Positions 39,087 through 47,679 of a stretch of 64,000 nucleotides of DNA are shown here, in pieces. This stretch comes from Agromyces subbeticus DSM 16689. Lineage in GTDB: Bacteria > Actinomycetota > Actinomycetes > Actinomycetales > Microbacteriaceae. The notes beneath the pieces were generated by a model. The model saw only the letters and a program-made list of their open reading frames with translations. It ran no database searches and was not told where the DNA came from. The stretch spans positions 62,001 through 126,000 of the forward strand of contig NZ_ATXG01000001.1 of assembly GCF_000421565.1 (NCBI RefSeq), given 5' to 3'. The translations under genes and the position numbers were made by a program. The number at the start of each line of letters is the position of its first letter. Within the stretch, counting starts at the first letter, position 1.

Positions 39087-39633
39087 CGGCCGTCACCGCC
39101 TTCCTCAGCTTCATCCGACTCCGCAGAACTCGTTGTTTGACCGCTCCAACGCTCAATCCGAGCTGTCGAGCGGCATCGGCGTACGGCACTCCATCGACCA
39201 GGCAGAGCTCGCAGACGCGGCGGTCGATCGGGTCGAGTGCCGCGATCTCGTCGAGGACCCACCGCAACTGCTCCCGCGCCTGTTCCGCATCGCGTCGCGC
39301 ATGCGCCGTATGGTCGCTTGCGGACTCTTCGGGCAGTTCGTCGGCGCGGTTCCGAAGGTGCCTGCGAGCAAGGTTCGCGGCGACGTTGCGGCACGTCACG
39401 AGCAGCCATGGCAGCACGGACACCTCGGGGACGTTGACTGCATCCGCCCTGCGCCAGAGCGTCATGAATGTGTCCTGAACGATCTCCTCGACGTCCTGAC
39501 GGCTTGGTGCCAGGGCCCAGGCATATCTCGTCACAGCCGCCGCGTGCCGATCGAACAGGATCGACAATGGTCGTTGGTCGCCCCTCACCAAGCCTTGCAG
39601 CAGCTCAGTGTCGGTGCCATCACTCTGGTCCAC
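39076..39633 (-). CDS. ECF-type RNA polymerase sigma factor
   Basis: 185 residues. Region 2 (LSILFDRHAAAVTRYAWALAPSRQDVEEIVQDTFMTLWRRADAV, ~res 20-65) and region 4 helix-turn-helix (DPIDRRVCELCLVDGVPYADAARQLGLSVGAVKQRVLRSRMKLRKAV) are clear; no region 1 or 3, as in ECF factors. Of two in-frame GTG codons, 39633 has GGAGG at five bases and is chosen over 39639. Overlaps its presumed membrane partner downstream. Confidence 0.87.
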   Translation of the reverse strand: MDQSDGTDTELLQGLVRGDQRPLSILFDRHAAAVTRYAWALAPSRQDVEEIVQDTFMTLWRRADAVNVPEVSVLPWLLVTCRNVAANLARRHLRNRADELPEESASDHTAHARRDAEQAREQLRWVLDEIAALDPIDRRVCELCLVDGVPYADAARQLGLSVGAVKQRVLRSRMKLRKAVTADEN

Positions 39634-39683
39634 ACGCACCTCCTTACCTGAGAGATGTCGGAGAATGCGCGAAGGTCACAGAT

Positions 39684-41162
39684 TCAGGAGAAATCAGACC
39701 GCGCCGGCACGAACTCGCGCGGTGCGAGCTTCGGCAGCCGTATCGGCGACGTCAGTGCCACTTGCTCCGAGAAGTCGGCGGGCACGAGACGGTCGTTCGG
39801 CACGGTCGGCAGGAGAGGGCCACGGCGTTCGGCCGCGCGCTCGTCGGTGCCGTCACGAACGACCGGCACGGCCTGCGTCGCGACCACGGCGATCGCGGCC
39901 GTCGGAGCATCCGAGAAGCGTACGACCGGCCGCCATGCGAACTCGGGATGCCGCGCGAGCCGCATTCCCCTCGACACCACGAGCCAGCCGAGGCCGATGA
40001 GCGCGGCGACGGCCGCCGCGACGGCGGCGAGCCCGAGCGCCCAGCGCGGACCCATGCCGTCGGCGACGGCGCCCACGATGGGCGCCCCGATCGGCGTGCC
40101 GCCCGCGAGCACCGCCATGTAGAGCGCCATCACCCGTCCGCGCAGTGCGGGCTCGGTCGTTGTCTGCACGTACCCGTTCGCGGTCGTGAGGATCGTCACC
40201 GCGCCGAGGCCGATGAGGATGGTCGAGGCGGCGAACGTCCAGTAGGTGGGCATGAGCGCGGCGGCGAGCGTCGCGAAGCCGAGGAACGCGCACGCGAGGA
40301 TGATCACCCGGATGCGTGCCCGCTCGCGGCGTGCAGCGAGGAGGGCTCCGGTGAGCGACCCGATCGCGAGGATCGACGACAGCAGCCCGTATTCGCCGGC
40401 GCCGCGCCCGAACTCGACGGCCATCGTCGACGAGAAGATCGGGAAGTTCATGCCGAACGCGCCGATGAGGAACACCATGACGAAGACGACCACGAGATCG
40501 GGGCGCCCCGCCACGTAGCGGAAGCCCGCGACGAACTGCCCTCGGGCGCGCGGGGCGCGAGGCATCCGCTTCAATTGCCTGCCGCGAAGCATCGCGAGCG
40601 CGCCGAGCACGGCGAGGAACGTCACGGCGTTGATCACGAAGACCCAGCCCGAGCCGACGAGCACGATGAGGAAGCCCGCGACGGCCGGACCGATCATGCG
40701 GGCGGTGTTGAACGACGCCGAGTTCAGGGCGACCGCGTTGGACATGTTCGAGCTCGACACGAGATCGGAGACGAAGGTCTGCCGCGCGGGGTTGTCGACG
40801 GCGTTCACGAGGCCGAGCGCGAGCGCGAAGAGATAGAGGTGCCAGAGTTCGGCGTGGCCGAGGATCAGCAGCAGGCCGAGCCCGAGGCCGAGCAGCATGA
40901 GCGCCGTCTGCGTGACCATGAGGATCTTGCGGCGGTCGAAGCGATCGGCGATGAGGCCGGTGATCGGCACGAGCAGCAGCTGGGGCGCGAATTGCAATGC
41001 CATGGTGATGCCGACGGCGAAGGCGTCGTTGTCGGTGAGTTCGGTGAGGACCACCCAGTTCTGGGCGGTGGCCTGCATCCAGGCGCCGATGTTCGAGACG
41101 AGGGCGCCGATGAACCAGATTCGATAGTTGCGGTGGACGAGGGAACGGAACATGGCACTCAC
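39684..41162 (-). CDS. MFS transporter (EntS-like, 12 TM)
   Basis: 492 residues, an integral-membrane drug or siderophore exporter-type MFS protein. FRSLVHRNYRIWFIGALVSNIGAWMQATAQNWVV (TM1 region), the GLIADRFDRRKIL A-like loop after TM2, and DNPARQTFVSDLV are typical of the enterobactin-exporter-like MFS subgroup. A ~80-residue hydrophilic C-terminal tail follows the last TM. The GTG start overlaps the marR stop (GTGA), so MarR probably controls it. The substrate is unknown; multidrug efflux is the usual guess. Confidence 0.85.
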   Translation of the reverse strand: MSAMFRSLVHRNYRIWFIGALVSNIGAWMQATAQNWVVLTELTDNDAFAVGITMALQFAPQLLLVPITGLIADRFDRRKILMVTQTALMLLGLGLGLLLILGHAELWHLYLFALALGLVNAVDNPARQTFVSDLVSSSNMSNAVALNSASFNTARMIGPAVAGFLIVLVGSGWVFVINAVTFLAVLGALAMLRGRQLKRMPRAPRARGQFVAGFRYVAGRPDLVVVFVMVFLIGAFGMNFPIFSSTMAVEFGRGAGEYGLLSSILAIGSLTGALLAARRERARIRVIILACAFLGFATLAAALMPTYWTFAASTILIGLGAVTILTTANGYVQTTTEPALRGRVMALYMAVLAGGTPIGAPIVGAVADGMGPRWALGLAAVAAAVAALIGLGWLVVSRGMRLARHPEFAWRPVVRFSDAPTAAIAVVATQAVPVVRDGTDERAAERRGPLLPTVPNDRLVPADFSEQVALTSPIRLPKLAPREFVPARSDFS

Positions 41163-41581
41163 TGGGTGGCGAGTCCTCCCATCAGTTCTGCGGCACGGGC
41201 GAGGGTGGCGCGGTCGTCTTTCGACAGCTCGCGCAGGCGGTTGGTGAGCCAGGCATCTCGCTGCGAGATGGTGGCCTTGACGACGTCGCGGCCGGCGTCG
41301 TTCAGGGTGAGATTGGTCTTGCGTCGGTCGACCTCGTCGACGGTGCGCACGAGGTAGCCCGCCTCTTCGAGGCAGTTGACCGTGCGGTTCATCGACGGGG
41401 CCGAGACCTTCTCGCGGTCGGCGAGCTGGGTCAGGGTCAGGCTGCTGTGCCGGTAGAGCTCGCCGAGCACGGCGAGCTGGGCGTCGGAGAGGGCCTGGTC
41501 GGCCTTCTGCGCCCGGAGGCGACGCGCGAGCCTGAAGGTCGCCAATCGCAGGACGCTGCTCTGTTCTGCGATGGTGGCCAT
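41159..41581 (-). CDS. MarR-family transcriptional regulator
   Basis: 140 residues, winged helix: LSDAQLAVLGELYRHSSLTLTQLADREKVSAPSMNRTVNCLEEAGYLVRTVDEVDRRKTNLTLNDAGRDVV. Translationally coupled to the MFS exporter. Its own upstream region carries a palindrome (41592-41616), consistent with repression of the marR-MFS unit and release by a small molecule. Confidence 0.88.
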   Translation of the reverse strand: MATIAEQSSVLRLATFRLARRLRAQKADQALSDAQLAVLGELYRHSSLTLTQLADREKVSAPSMNRTVNCLEEAGYLVRTVDEVDRRKTNLTLNDAGRDVVKATISQRDAWLTNRLRELSKDDRATLARAAELMGGLATQ

Positions 41582-41591
41582 AGGGTAGTTA

Positions 41592-41616
41592 GCTTAGCTC
41601 ATTAGCCTTGCTAAGC
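41592..41616. promoter_or_regulatory. Putative MarR operator
   Basis: Inverted repeat GCTTAG (41592-41597) and CTAAGC (41611-41616) in a short AT-rich island only 11 bases from the marR start codon. A TTGCTT/TAAGCT promoter could overlap it, giving a very short or absent leader. Confidence 0.5.
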
Positions 41617-41656
41617 AAAATCGCTGCGGGCCACAGTCGACGAACCGGCAGAACAG

Positions 41657-41695
41657 CGGATGCCCCGGGCCGCATGTGCGGGCCCGGGGCATCCG
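41657..41695 (-). terminator. Strong hairpin terminator after the WxL-like gene
   Basis: Perfect 15-bp stem, CGGATGCCCCGGGCC (41657-41671) with GGCCCGGGGCATCCG (41681-41695), and a 9-base loop, 15 bases beyond the stop of the minus-strand gene. It also contains both orientations of the GGATGCC word common in this window. Confidence 0.75.
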
Positions 41696-41709
41696 GTCTC
41701 TGGTGCGGG

Positions 41710-42354
41710 CTACTCGAACAGTGACAGCGTCAGCGTCGAGGTGTAGTTGCCCGCCGCGACCGTGCTCTCGGTGCGGAGGAACAGCCCGGCGTTCGCGGTC
41801 CATGCTCCCTCGGTGGCGATCTCGCCCGAGTTCCACGCCGAGGCGAGCAGCTCCTGGTCGACGAGGCCGACGTTGTTCGCCGGGTCGGCGTCCTGATCGA
41901 CCACCGTGTCGACCTCGTCGCCGGCGGCGACCAGGCCCGACTCGCCGCCGTCGATCAGTGCCGGGGCCCAGCCGAGGTGGCCGGCGCCGATCGCAGGCTG
42001 ACCGGCGTCGCCGACGAAGTCGGTGCTGGAGCCGAGCACGTACCAGGCGGCACCCTCGGGGATCTCGTCGGCAGTACGGGTGTCGGTCACCGTGACGGTG
42101 GGGAGCGTGCCCGTGAACTGGCGCACGAGCTCGGTCGAGCCCGACTCGGCCAGCGACACCGAGGTGCCGCCGACGGTCATCGCGAGCACGCCGGGCTCGG
42201 TCAACTCGGTGACCTCGACGCTCACGTCGACCGAGCTGTCGTCGCCGACGGGGTCGGCTGCGTTCGCCGCGGCGGCGCCGGCCGCGGTCAGCATGAGTGC
42301 GCCGAGCGTCACGGCGGTGGCCCGCAACGCGGTGGAAGTGGTGATGCTGCTCAT
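41710..42354 (-). CDS. Small secreted protein, WxL-domain-like
   Basis: 214 residues. Signal peptide (LRATAVTLGALMLTAAGAAAANA), then a beta-rich domain with TLPTVTVTDTRTADEIPEGAAWYVLGSSTDFV, IGAGHLGWAP and the end WTANAGLFLRTESTVAAGNYTSTLTLSLFE. The pattern (TVTDTR, W, STDF, LGW, GxYTSTLTxxL at the end) resembles WxL cell-wall-binding domains, although the second Trp of the usual LTWxL is replaced. RBS AAGGA six bases before the ATG. Lies 41 bases downstream of the GH31 gene, probably same transcript. May bind the wall and help display or retain the glycosidase (inference). Confidence 0.6.
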   Translation of the reverse strand: MSSITTSTALRATAVTLGALMLTAAGAAAANAADPVGDDSSVDVSVEVTELTEPGVLAMTVGGTSVSLAESGSTELVRQFTGTLPTVTVTDTRTADEIPEGAAWYVLGSSTDFVGDAGQPAIGAGHLGWAPALIDGGESGLVAAGDEVDTVVDQDADPANNVGLVDQELLASAWNSGEIATEGAWTANAGLFLRTESTVAAGNYTSTLTLSLFE

Positions 42355-42395
42355 ATCAGTTCCTTACTCGGTGGGGTTGGCCGGGGTTTCGGTGA

Positions 42396-45300
42396 TCATC
42401 CGCAGGTGCGGGCGTCGTACGGCACGACACGGGGGGTGACCGTGCCGTCGGAGATGCGGGTCGCCTCGACGGTGACCTCACCCGCCGCGACGCTCACCGC
42501 CCGGGAGTTGAACGTCGCGACCGCGTTCTTGCCGGCAGCGACCGTGGCGAACGACTTCTCGCCGTAGGCGCTCGTGGTCTTCACCGCGATCGCCTCGTCT
42601 TCGCGGTTCGTCGCCTTCACCGTGACGTACGCCTTCGAGGCGATGCACCGGGTCTCGGCGACGACGTCGACGTCGACTTCGGGAACGGCCGATCCGCACT
42701 CGAATCGGGCGTCGCCCCAGATGCCGTGGGCGCCGTTGATGCTGCCGGGCGCCTCGACGATCAGGTCGAGGTACTGCACGCCCGTCAGGTCGACGTTCAC
42801 CGACTCGGGCGCGAAGCCCGGCGTGAAGGTGCGCGACTGGTAGCGGTTCACGTCGTCGACGTTCACCTTGAAGATGACGTTGCCGCCGAAGCCCGACTCG
42901 AGCCCCACCTCGGCGGTGAACGCCGTGCAGGCGCCGCCGACGAAGTAGGTGATCTTCGACTGGGCGTGGACGCCGAGCCCCTTCTCGTAGACGGGCGAGG
43001 TGCCCGTCGCGGGGTCGGTGTAGTTGATCTTCAGGGGCAGGTCGGGCGATGACGCCGAGTCCTTGTTCGCGACATCCTTGCCGATGACGCCCCAGCCGTT
43101 GGTGGCGCTCAGCCACTGCAGGTCGGAGACCCACGCCGAGCCGGTCGGCACCGGCGGCTGCGGCTGGTCGACGACCTGCCAGTCGAAGATCTTCATGCTG
43201 GCCTGGTTCGGCAGCACGATCGAGGCGAGCTCCTTCGACGGGTTGAGGCGTACGAGGTTCGAGTACACCTGGTACTTGCCGGTGGGGTACTCGTAGACGT
43301 CGGGGTTCGAGGCGCTGTTGCGCCCGAGCGACGTGATCGCCACCGACGAGCCCTGCAGGCCGGAGGCCTGCAGCAGCCAGTTCGGGAAGTACACGCTCTG
43401 CGTGCTCGACGTGCCGTCGGTGTAGTTGAGCGTGAGCTCGGGCTTGACGCCGGCGCCCGTCGCCGCCGAGGCGAGCACCGCGAGGTGCGTGCCCTGACCC
43501 GAGACGGCGATGGTCTGCCCGGCCGGTGTCACCGAGTTCGGCGTGCCGACGGGCTCTGGCCAGTTGTAGGCGATCGCCGAGTCACCTGTTCCGACGGTGA
43601 CCGTGCCACCGGGGGTGACACCGGCGGTCTCGAGGGCAGCCTTCGAGAAGGAGTTGCCGCCGCCGTCGAAGTTGCCGGCGGTCGCCGTCGTGAGATCGGT
43701 GATCGACACCGCGTTGAAGGCGCCCTGCAGCGAACCGTAGGCGACGTAGAGCTGGTTGGCTCCGGCCACCTCGACCTGCTGGTTCGAGGCCGACGTGTAG
43801 GCGGCCTTCACCGTGAGGGTCTGCAGGTCGGCACCCGATTGCTCGGTCACCGCGATGACGAACTCGGCGGTGATCGACGCACCCGGTTCCACCCGGTCGG
43901 CGCTGTCGCCGGTGGCCGACGCGAGGGTCCATCCCTCAGGCAGCACGGGGGTGAGCGCAACGCCGGTCTTCGCAGCCGAGCCGGTGTTCGTGAAGGTCGC
44001 GGTCGCTGTCGTCTGCTCGCCCTGGAACACGCGGTCTTCGAGGGTGACATCGACGGATGCCGCAGCGGCATCCTGATCGCGACCGCCGACGGCGCTCGTG
44101 CCGGTGAGCTCGACGTGAGCCGTGGCATCCGATGCCAGCGTGCCCGTCGACACGACCACGACGCCGCCGGTGCGATCACCGTCGTAGGCCCAGCCCGTGC
44201 GACCCTCGAGCGCGGCGACGTCGTCGACCTGCTCGAGCGCCTCGCCGTCGAGGTTCACCGCGTCGGGCTCGGAACCGGTGTGCACCTCGAGGTTGTAGGC
44301 GCGATCGGCGGCCTTGCCGTCGTAGTCGCCTTCGCGCTCGCCGAGGTCGATGGTGACCGTGCCCGCTTCGGCCGCTTGCGGCGCCGTGACCTCGAACACC
44401 TGGTGGCTCGCCTCGCCGGTGGTGTGCGAGCGGGTGACCTTGTCATCCTCGTAGAGCGTGAACGAGGAGTCGCCCTGCGGGTAGGCCGTCAGGGTGATCG
44501 CCGAGTCCTCGGGAACGAGTGAGGCGTTGCGGGCGGTGATGCCCTGCGGCACCACCGCGCCGGCGCGCACGAAGATCGGCAGCTTGTCGAGCGGAGCGGG
44601 GTGGCCGTTGATGACCTTGCCGCCCTCGTGGACCTTGCCCGTCCAGAAGTCGACCCATCGGTCGCCCGCCGGAAGGTAGATGCCGTTGCGCACATCGGAG
44701 TCGGTGAAGACCGGCGCCACGAGGTAGTCCTCGCCGAGCAGGAACTCGTTGTTCGCCTCGACGCTGTAGGCGCCGGGGTCGCTCGGGTACTCGAGCGCGA
44801 TCGATCGCATCATCGCGACACCGGTGCGGTGCGACTCCTCTGCGAGCGTGTAGATGTAGGGCATGAGGCGCTGGCGCAGCTGCAGGTACGACCGGTTGAT
44901 GTCGGTCGCCTCTTCACCGTAGAGCCAGGGCCGCTTGTCGGTCTGCGCCCAGCCGCTCATGGAGTAGAGCGCGGGGGCGAAGGCCTTCCACTGCAGGTCG
45001 CGCACGTAGCTCTCAGGCGAACCGCCGAAGATGCCGTCGACGTCACCGGTCGTGAAGGGCATGCCCGAGTTGCCGGCACCGGTGAGTGCCGAGACCTGCC
45101 AGCGCACGGCGTCGAGGTTGCCCGAGTGGTCGCCGGTCCACTGCATGCCGCAGCGCTGCGATCCGGCCCAGCCCTCCACCATGAGCGAGGTGCCGCGGGC
45201 GTCGGAGTACTGCTCGATGCCGCTGTGCGCAGCCTCGCAGCCGGTGAGTGCCTGGCGGTAGCCCTGGCCGACCCAGGCGACGTCGAGCTTGCGCAGGCGC

Positions 45301-46505
45301 ACGCCGGCCTCGCCGACCTCGAACTCCTGGTTGGTGAGCGAGCGCTGGGTCCAGAGGCCGACCTTGAGGCCGGTCTCGGCCTCGATCGCGTCGACGGTCG
45401 CGGGCAGCTCGGTGTACTCGCAGCCGTAGCCGTCGTTGACGAGCATCCAGCCGCCGGGCATGTCGTTCGTGACGAAGTCCTTGGCGAAGTTCAGCGCCTG
45501 CGGCGTCTGCAGCTTGGTGGGGTCCTTGAATGCCGTGTACGTCGCGTTCCCGCGGTTGTAGCAGTCGGCGTCGCCGTACTCGAGTCCGTAGACCGGCGGC
45601 ATCATCGGGCGACCCGTGAGCTGGGTGTACGACTCGAGCGACTCCTTGTAGTCGCCGACGAAGTAGTACGCGTCGAACCGCTTCTCCTCGTGCGTCGTCG
45701 TGTGCGCCGCGAAGTCGTAGCTGCCGCGGGCGAAGGTGTTGCGGAGCACGCCGTAGCCGTTGGACGACATGTAGTAGGGCACCGCGTTGGGGTAGCCGTC
45801 GTCGTCCCAGTCGAAGTTCTTGGCGATGTTGACGGTGGCGCCGGTGTGCACCGAGCGGCCGTTCTGCATGCCGCCGCCGATGAACTGCTCGCCGGCGATC
45901 GGGGCGAGGTGCTGCGTCGCGCTCGACGCGCCGAACGTGATGGGCGCCGATTCCGACCAGATGACCGAGCCGTCGGCCCGTGTCGCGGTCGATGCGCCCG
46001 TCGCGCGGTCGATGACGAGCGAGACGGCCTCGGTCGCGATGGTGATCGTGTCGCCCTCGGTCACCGTGACGGCCGGGGCATCGAAGCTGTCGGCGCCGAC
46101 GACGATGTTCGCCGTGCGGGCCGGGTCGTTCTGGGGGGTGTTGGCCGGGTCGGTGAAGCTGCCGCTCGGGTCGGCCTCGAGCCGGAACGTGCGGTCGTCG
46201 AGGAACGAGACCCGCATCGCGCCGGCGGCGGCCGTGAGCGTGACGCTCGCACCGTCGTGCTGCACTGCGCTGATCGCGCCCAGGGGAGTGCCTGCGGCGT
46301 CGACGCCGACCTCGGGGGTCACGGGCTTCGGCGTGATCGGCGTGGTTGAGGCGGTGGCAGCGGTGGCAGCTGCCGCCGCCGGAGGCTCAGGTGCGGCGAA
46401 CGCGGGCGAGATGCCCGTCGTCGCCAGCACGGCGATGGCTGCTGCCGCGACGATCGCCGGGGCGCGTTGGCCCCGTCGTGCGCGGCTCGTGCGTTCGGGG
46501 GTCAT
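42396..46505 (-). CDS. Secreted GH31-family glycosidase with NEW3 and NPCBM domains
   Basis: 1369 residues. Signal peptide (ATTGISPAFA). N-terminal galactose-mutarotase-like domain, then the GH31 barrel: probable nucleophile Asp408 in RKLDVAWVG and acid/base Asp459 in WTGDHSG, with MVEGWAGSQRCG and TGDVDGIFGG between and after. This pattern recalls the GH31 subgroup acting on alpha-N-acetylgalactosaminides more than classic alpha-glucosidases, but specificity is inferred from remembered motifs. Then a beta domain with YEDDKVTRS, NEW3-like domain, Ig-like region, an NPCBM domain (WVSDLQWLSATNGWG...KGLGVHAQSKITY) and a final domain. No sorting signal, unlike the rhamnosidases. Confidence 0.8.
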   Translation of the reverse strand: MTPERTSRARRGQRAPAIVAAAAIAVLATTGISPAFAAPEPPAAAAATAATASTTPITPKPVTPEVGVDAAGTPLGAISAVQHDGASVTLTAAAGAMRVSFLDDRTFRLEADPSGSFTDPANTPQNDPARTANIVVGADSFDAPAVTVTEGDTITIATEAVSLVIDRATGASTATRADGSVIWSESAPITFGASSATQHLAPIAGEQFIGGGMQNGRSVHTGATVNIAKNFDWDDDGYPNAVPYYMSSNGYGVLRNTFARGSYDFAAHTTTHEEKRFDAYYFVGDYKESLESYTQLTGRPMMPPVYGLEYGDADCYNRGNATYTAFKDPTKLQTPQALNFAKDFVTNDMPGGWMLVNDGYGCEYTELPATVDAIEAETGLKVGLWTQRSLTNQEFEVGEAGVRLRKLDVAWVGQGYRQALTGCEAAHSGIEQYSDARGTSLMVEGWAGSQRCGMQWTGDHSGNLDAVRWQVSALTGAGNSGMPFTTGDVDGIFGGSPESYVRDLQWKAFAPALYSMSGWAQTDKRPWLYGEEATDINRSYLQLRQRLMPYIYTLAEESHRTGVAMMRSIALEYPSDPGAYSVEANNEFLLGEDYLVAPVFTDSDVRNGIYLPAGDRWVDFWTGKVHEGGKVINGHPAPLDKLPIFVRAGAVVPQGITARNASLVPEDSAITLTAYPQGDSSFTLYEDDKVTRSHTTGEASHQVFEVTAPQAAEAGTVTIDLGEREGDYDGKAADRAYNLEVHTGSEPDAVNLDGEALEQVDDVAALEGRTGWAYDGDRTGGVVVVSTGTLASDATAHVELTGTSAVGGRDQDAAAASVDVTLEDRVFQGEQTTATATFTNTGSAAKTGVALTPVLPEGWTLASATGDSADRVEPGASITAEFVIAVTEQSGADLQTLTVKAAYTSASNQQVEVAGANQLYVAYGSLQGAFNAVSITDLTTATAGNFDGGGNSFSKAALETAGVTPGGTVTVGTGDSAIAYNWPEPVGTPNSVTPAGQTIAVSGQGTHLAVLASAATGAGVKPELTLNYTDGTSSTQSVYFPNWLLQASGLQGSSVAITSLGRNSASNPDVYEYPTGKYQVYSNLVRLNPSKELASIVLPNQASMKIFDWQVVDQPQPPVPTGSAWVSDLQWLSATNGWGVIGKDVANKDSASSPDLPLKINYTDPATGTSPVYEKGLGVHAQSKITYFVGGACTAFTAEVGLESGFGGNVIFKVNVDDVNRYQSRTFTPGFAPESVNVDLTGVQYLDLIVEAPGSINGAHGIWGDARFECGSAVPEVDVDVVAETRCIASKAYVTVKATNREDEAIAVKTTSAYGEKSFATVAAGKNAVATFNSRAVSVAAGEVTVEATRISDGTVTPRVVPYDARTCG

Positions 46506-46699
46506 CAGTGCTCGCTTTCACCATTGATTGCAGTTGACGTGAAGAAGAGCCAAACGCTCATATAAGATCACTTCTTCGTCACTCCGGTCAAGTACTTCCG
46601 GAAACGAATCGGTGATTTGCTCGAGAGCTCGGCGACACGGGCGACGGATGTCTCGCTGCTCGACGCCCGCGGCGGCCCGACGCCTGCCACAATGACGGC
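46506..46699. promoter_or_regulatory. Divergent promoter region, GH31 gene / alpha-beta hydrolase
   Basis: Holds an inverted repeat GAAGAAG (46541-46547) / CTTCTTC (46571-46577) around a TATATG/TCTTAT AT-rich core, with TTGACC as a possible -35 for the GH31 gene. On the other side CACAAT (46687-46692) lies 7 bases before the hydrolase ATG, suggesting a leaderless transcript. Confidence 0.4.
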
Positions 46700-47548
46700 A
46701 TGCCCACGTTCACCGATGCGCACGGGGTCCACATCCACTACGAGTCGTGGCGGGTGCCCGATGCAGCGGCCGTCATCCAGCTGGCGCACGGCGTCGGTGA
46801 GCACATCGGCCGCTACGCCGGGCTCATCGAGGCGTTGAACGCCGCCGGGTACTCGGTGTGGGCAGACGACCATCGCGGTCACGGGCAGACGGGCTTCGAG
46901 CAGCACGGCGGCGACCTCACGCGAATGGGTCGCCTCGGCCCCGGCGGGCTCAGGGCGGCGGTCGATGCGGTCGCAGCGTTCACCCGCGTCATCCGCGAGG
47001 CCGAGGGCGACGAGCTTCCGCTCGTGCTGCTCGGCCACTCATGGGGCTCGCTCCTGGCGCAGATCATCGTGAACCGCAGTGCCGGCGACTACGACGGCGT
47101 CGTGCTCACCGGCACGGCCTATCGCACGCTGTTCGACATGAACGGCGGCGACCTCAACGCCCGCCACCGCCACCTCGGACCGACACCGGTCGAGTGGCTG
47201 AGCCGCGACCCCGCGGTCGCAGCGGCGTTCATGGCCGACCCGTACACGACCGAGGTGCCGCTGCGAAAGCTGTTCGGCACGATCGATGCCGCGCGACTGC
47301 TCGGGCGGCCGGCCCGCGGGCTGCCCGCCGAACTGCCGCTGCTCATCATGGTCGGTTCCGACGACACGCTCGGCGGCGAGGCGAGCGCGGTGAAACTCGC
47401 CAACGCCTACGCCCGGCGGTCGCGACTCGTCGACGTCGAGCTCATCGTCTACGAGGGCGCGCGCCACGAGGTCTTCAACGAGACGAATCGCGATGAGGTG
47501 CTCGCCGATCTCGCTCGCTGGCTCGACGAGCGCTTCGCCGTCGACTGA
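46700..47548 (+). CDS. Alpha/beta hydrolase, monoacylglycerol-lipase-like
   Basis: 282 residues, no signal peptide. Motifs LAHGVGEHIGRY (oxyanion HG), DDHRGHGQTG, nucleophile LLGHSWGSLLAQ (GHSWG), Asp in MVGSDDTLGGEA and His in EGARHEVFNE form the serine-lysophospholipase/monoacylglycerol-lipase pattern. Likely hydrolyses monoacylglycerols or lysophospholipids. No recognisable RBS; probable leaderless message. Single-gene unit ending in a repeat-containing gap before a convergent gene. Confidence 0.85.
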   Translation: MPTFTDAHGVHIHYESWRVPDAAAVIQLAHGVGEHIGRYAGLIEALNAAGYSVWADDHRGHGQTGFEQHGGDLTRMGRLGPGGLRAAVDAVAAFTRVIREAEGDELPLVLLGHSWGSLLAQIIVNRSAGDYDGVVLTGTAYRTLFDMNGGDLNARHRHLGPTPVEWLSRDPAVAAAFMADPYTTEVPLRKLFGTIDAARLLGRPARGLPAELPLLIMVGSDDTLGGEASAVKLANAYARRSRLVDVELIVYEGARHEVFNETNRDEVLADLARWLDERFAVD

Positions 47549-47620
47549 GCGTCGCGCTGCGCTGCGCGGCGCTGCGCGGCGCTGCACTGCGGCGGCCGAC
47601 GCCTGCGCGAAATGATCATT

Positions 47621-47667
47621 CGATCATCGCGAGTGATCGAAGTGATCGAAGTGATCGAAGTGATCGT
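47621..47667. repeat. 9-bp tandem repeat and hairpin between convergent genes
   Basis: AGTGATCGA repeated at 47632, 47641 and 47650 with a partial fourth at 47659. CGATCA (47621-47626) can also pair with TGATCG (47634-47639) over a 7-base loop. May act as a bidirectional terminator for the hydrolase and phosphatase genes. GCGGCGCTGC repeats lie just before it. Confidence 0.55.
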
Positions 47668-47679
47668 TCTGGTCGCGCG

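Noticed and set aside
41594..41836. Small minus-strand frame between marR and the WxL-like gene
   Set aside because: It runs through the terminator hairpin and MarR operator and overlaps the WxL-like gene in another frame; Arg/His-rich shadow composition.
46605..46618. GGAAACGAATCGG as a possible fifth rhamnose operator
   Set aside because: It shares only part of TGAAACGATTCA and lacks the symmetric arms. It lies between GH31 and hydrolase genes with no clear link to rhamnose.
47632..47667. CRISPR-like repeat array
   Set aside because: Units are only 9 bp with no spacers and no cas genes nearby; simple tandem repeat.
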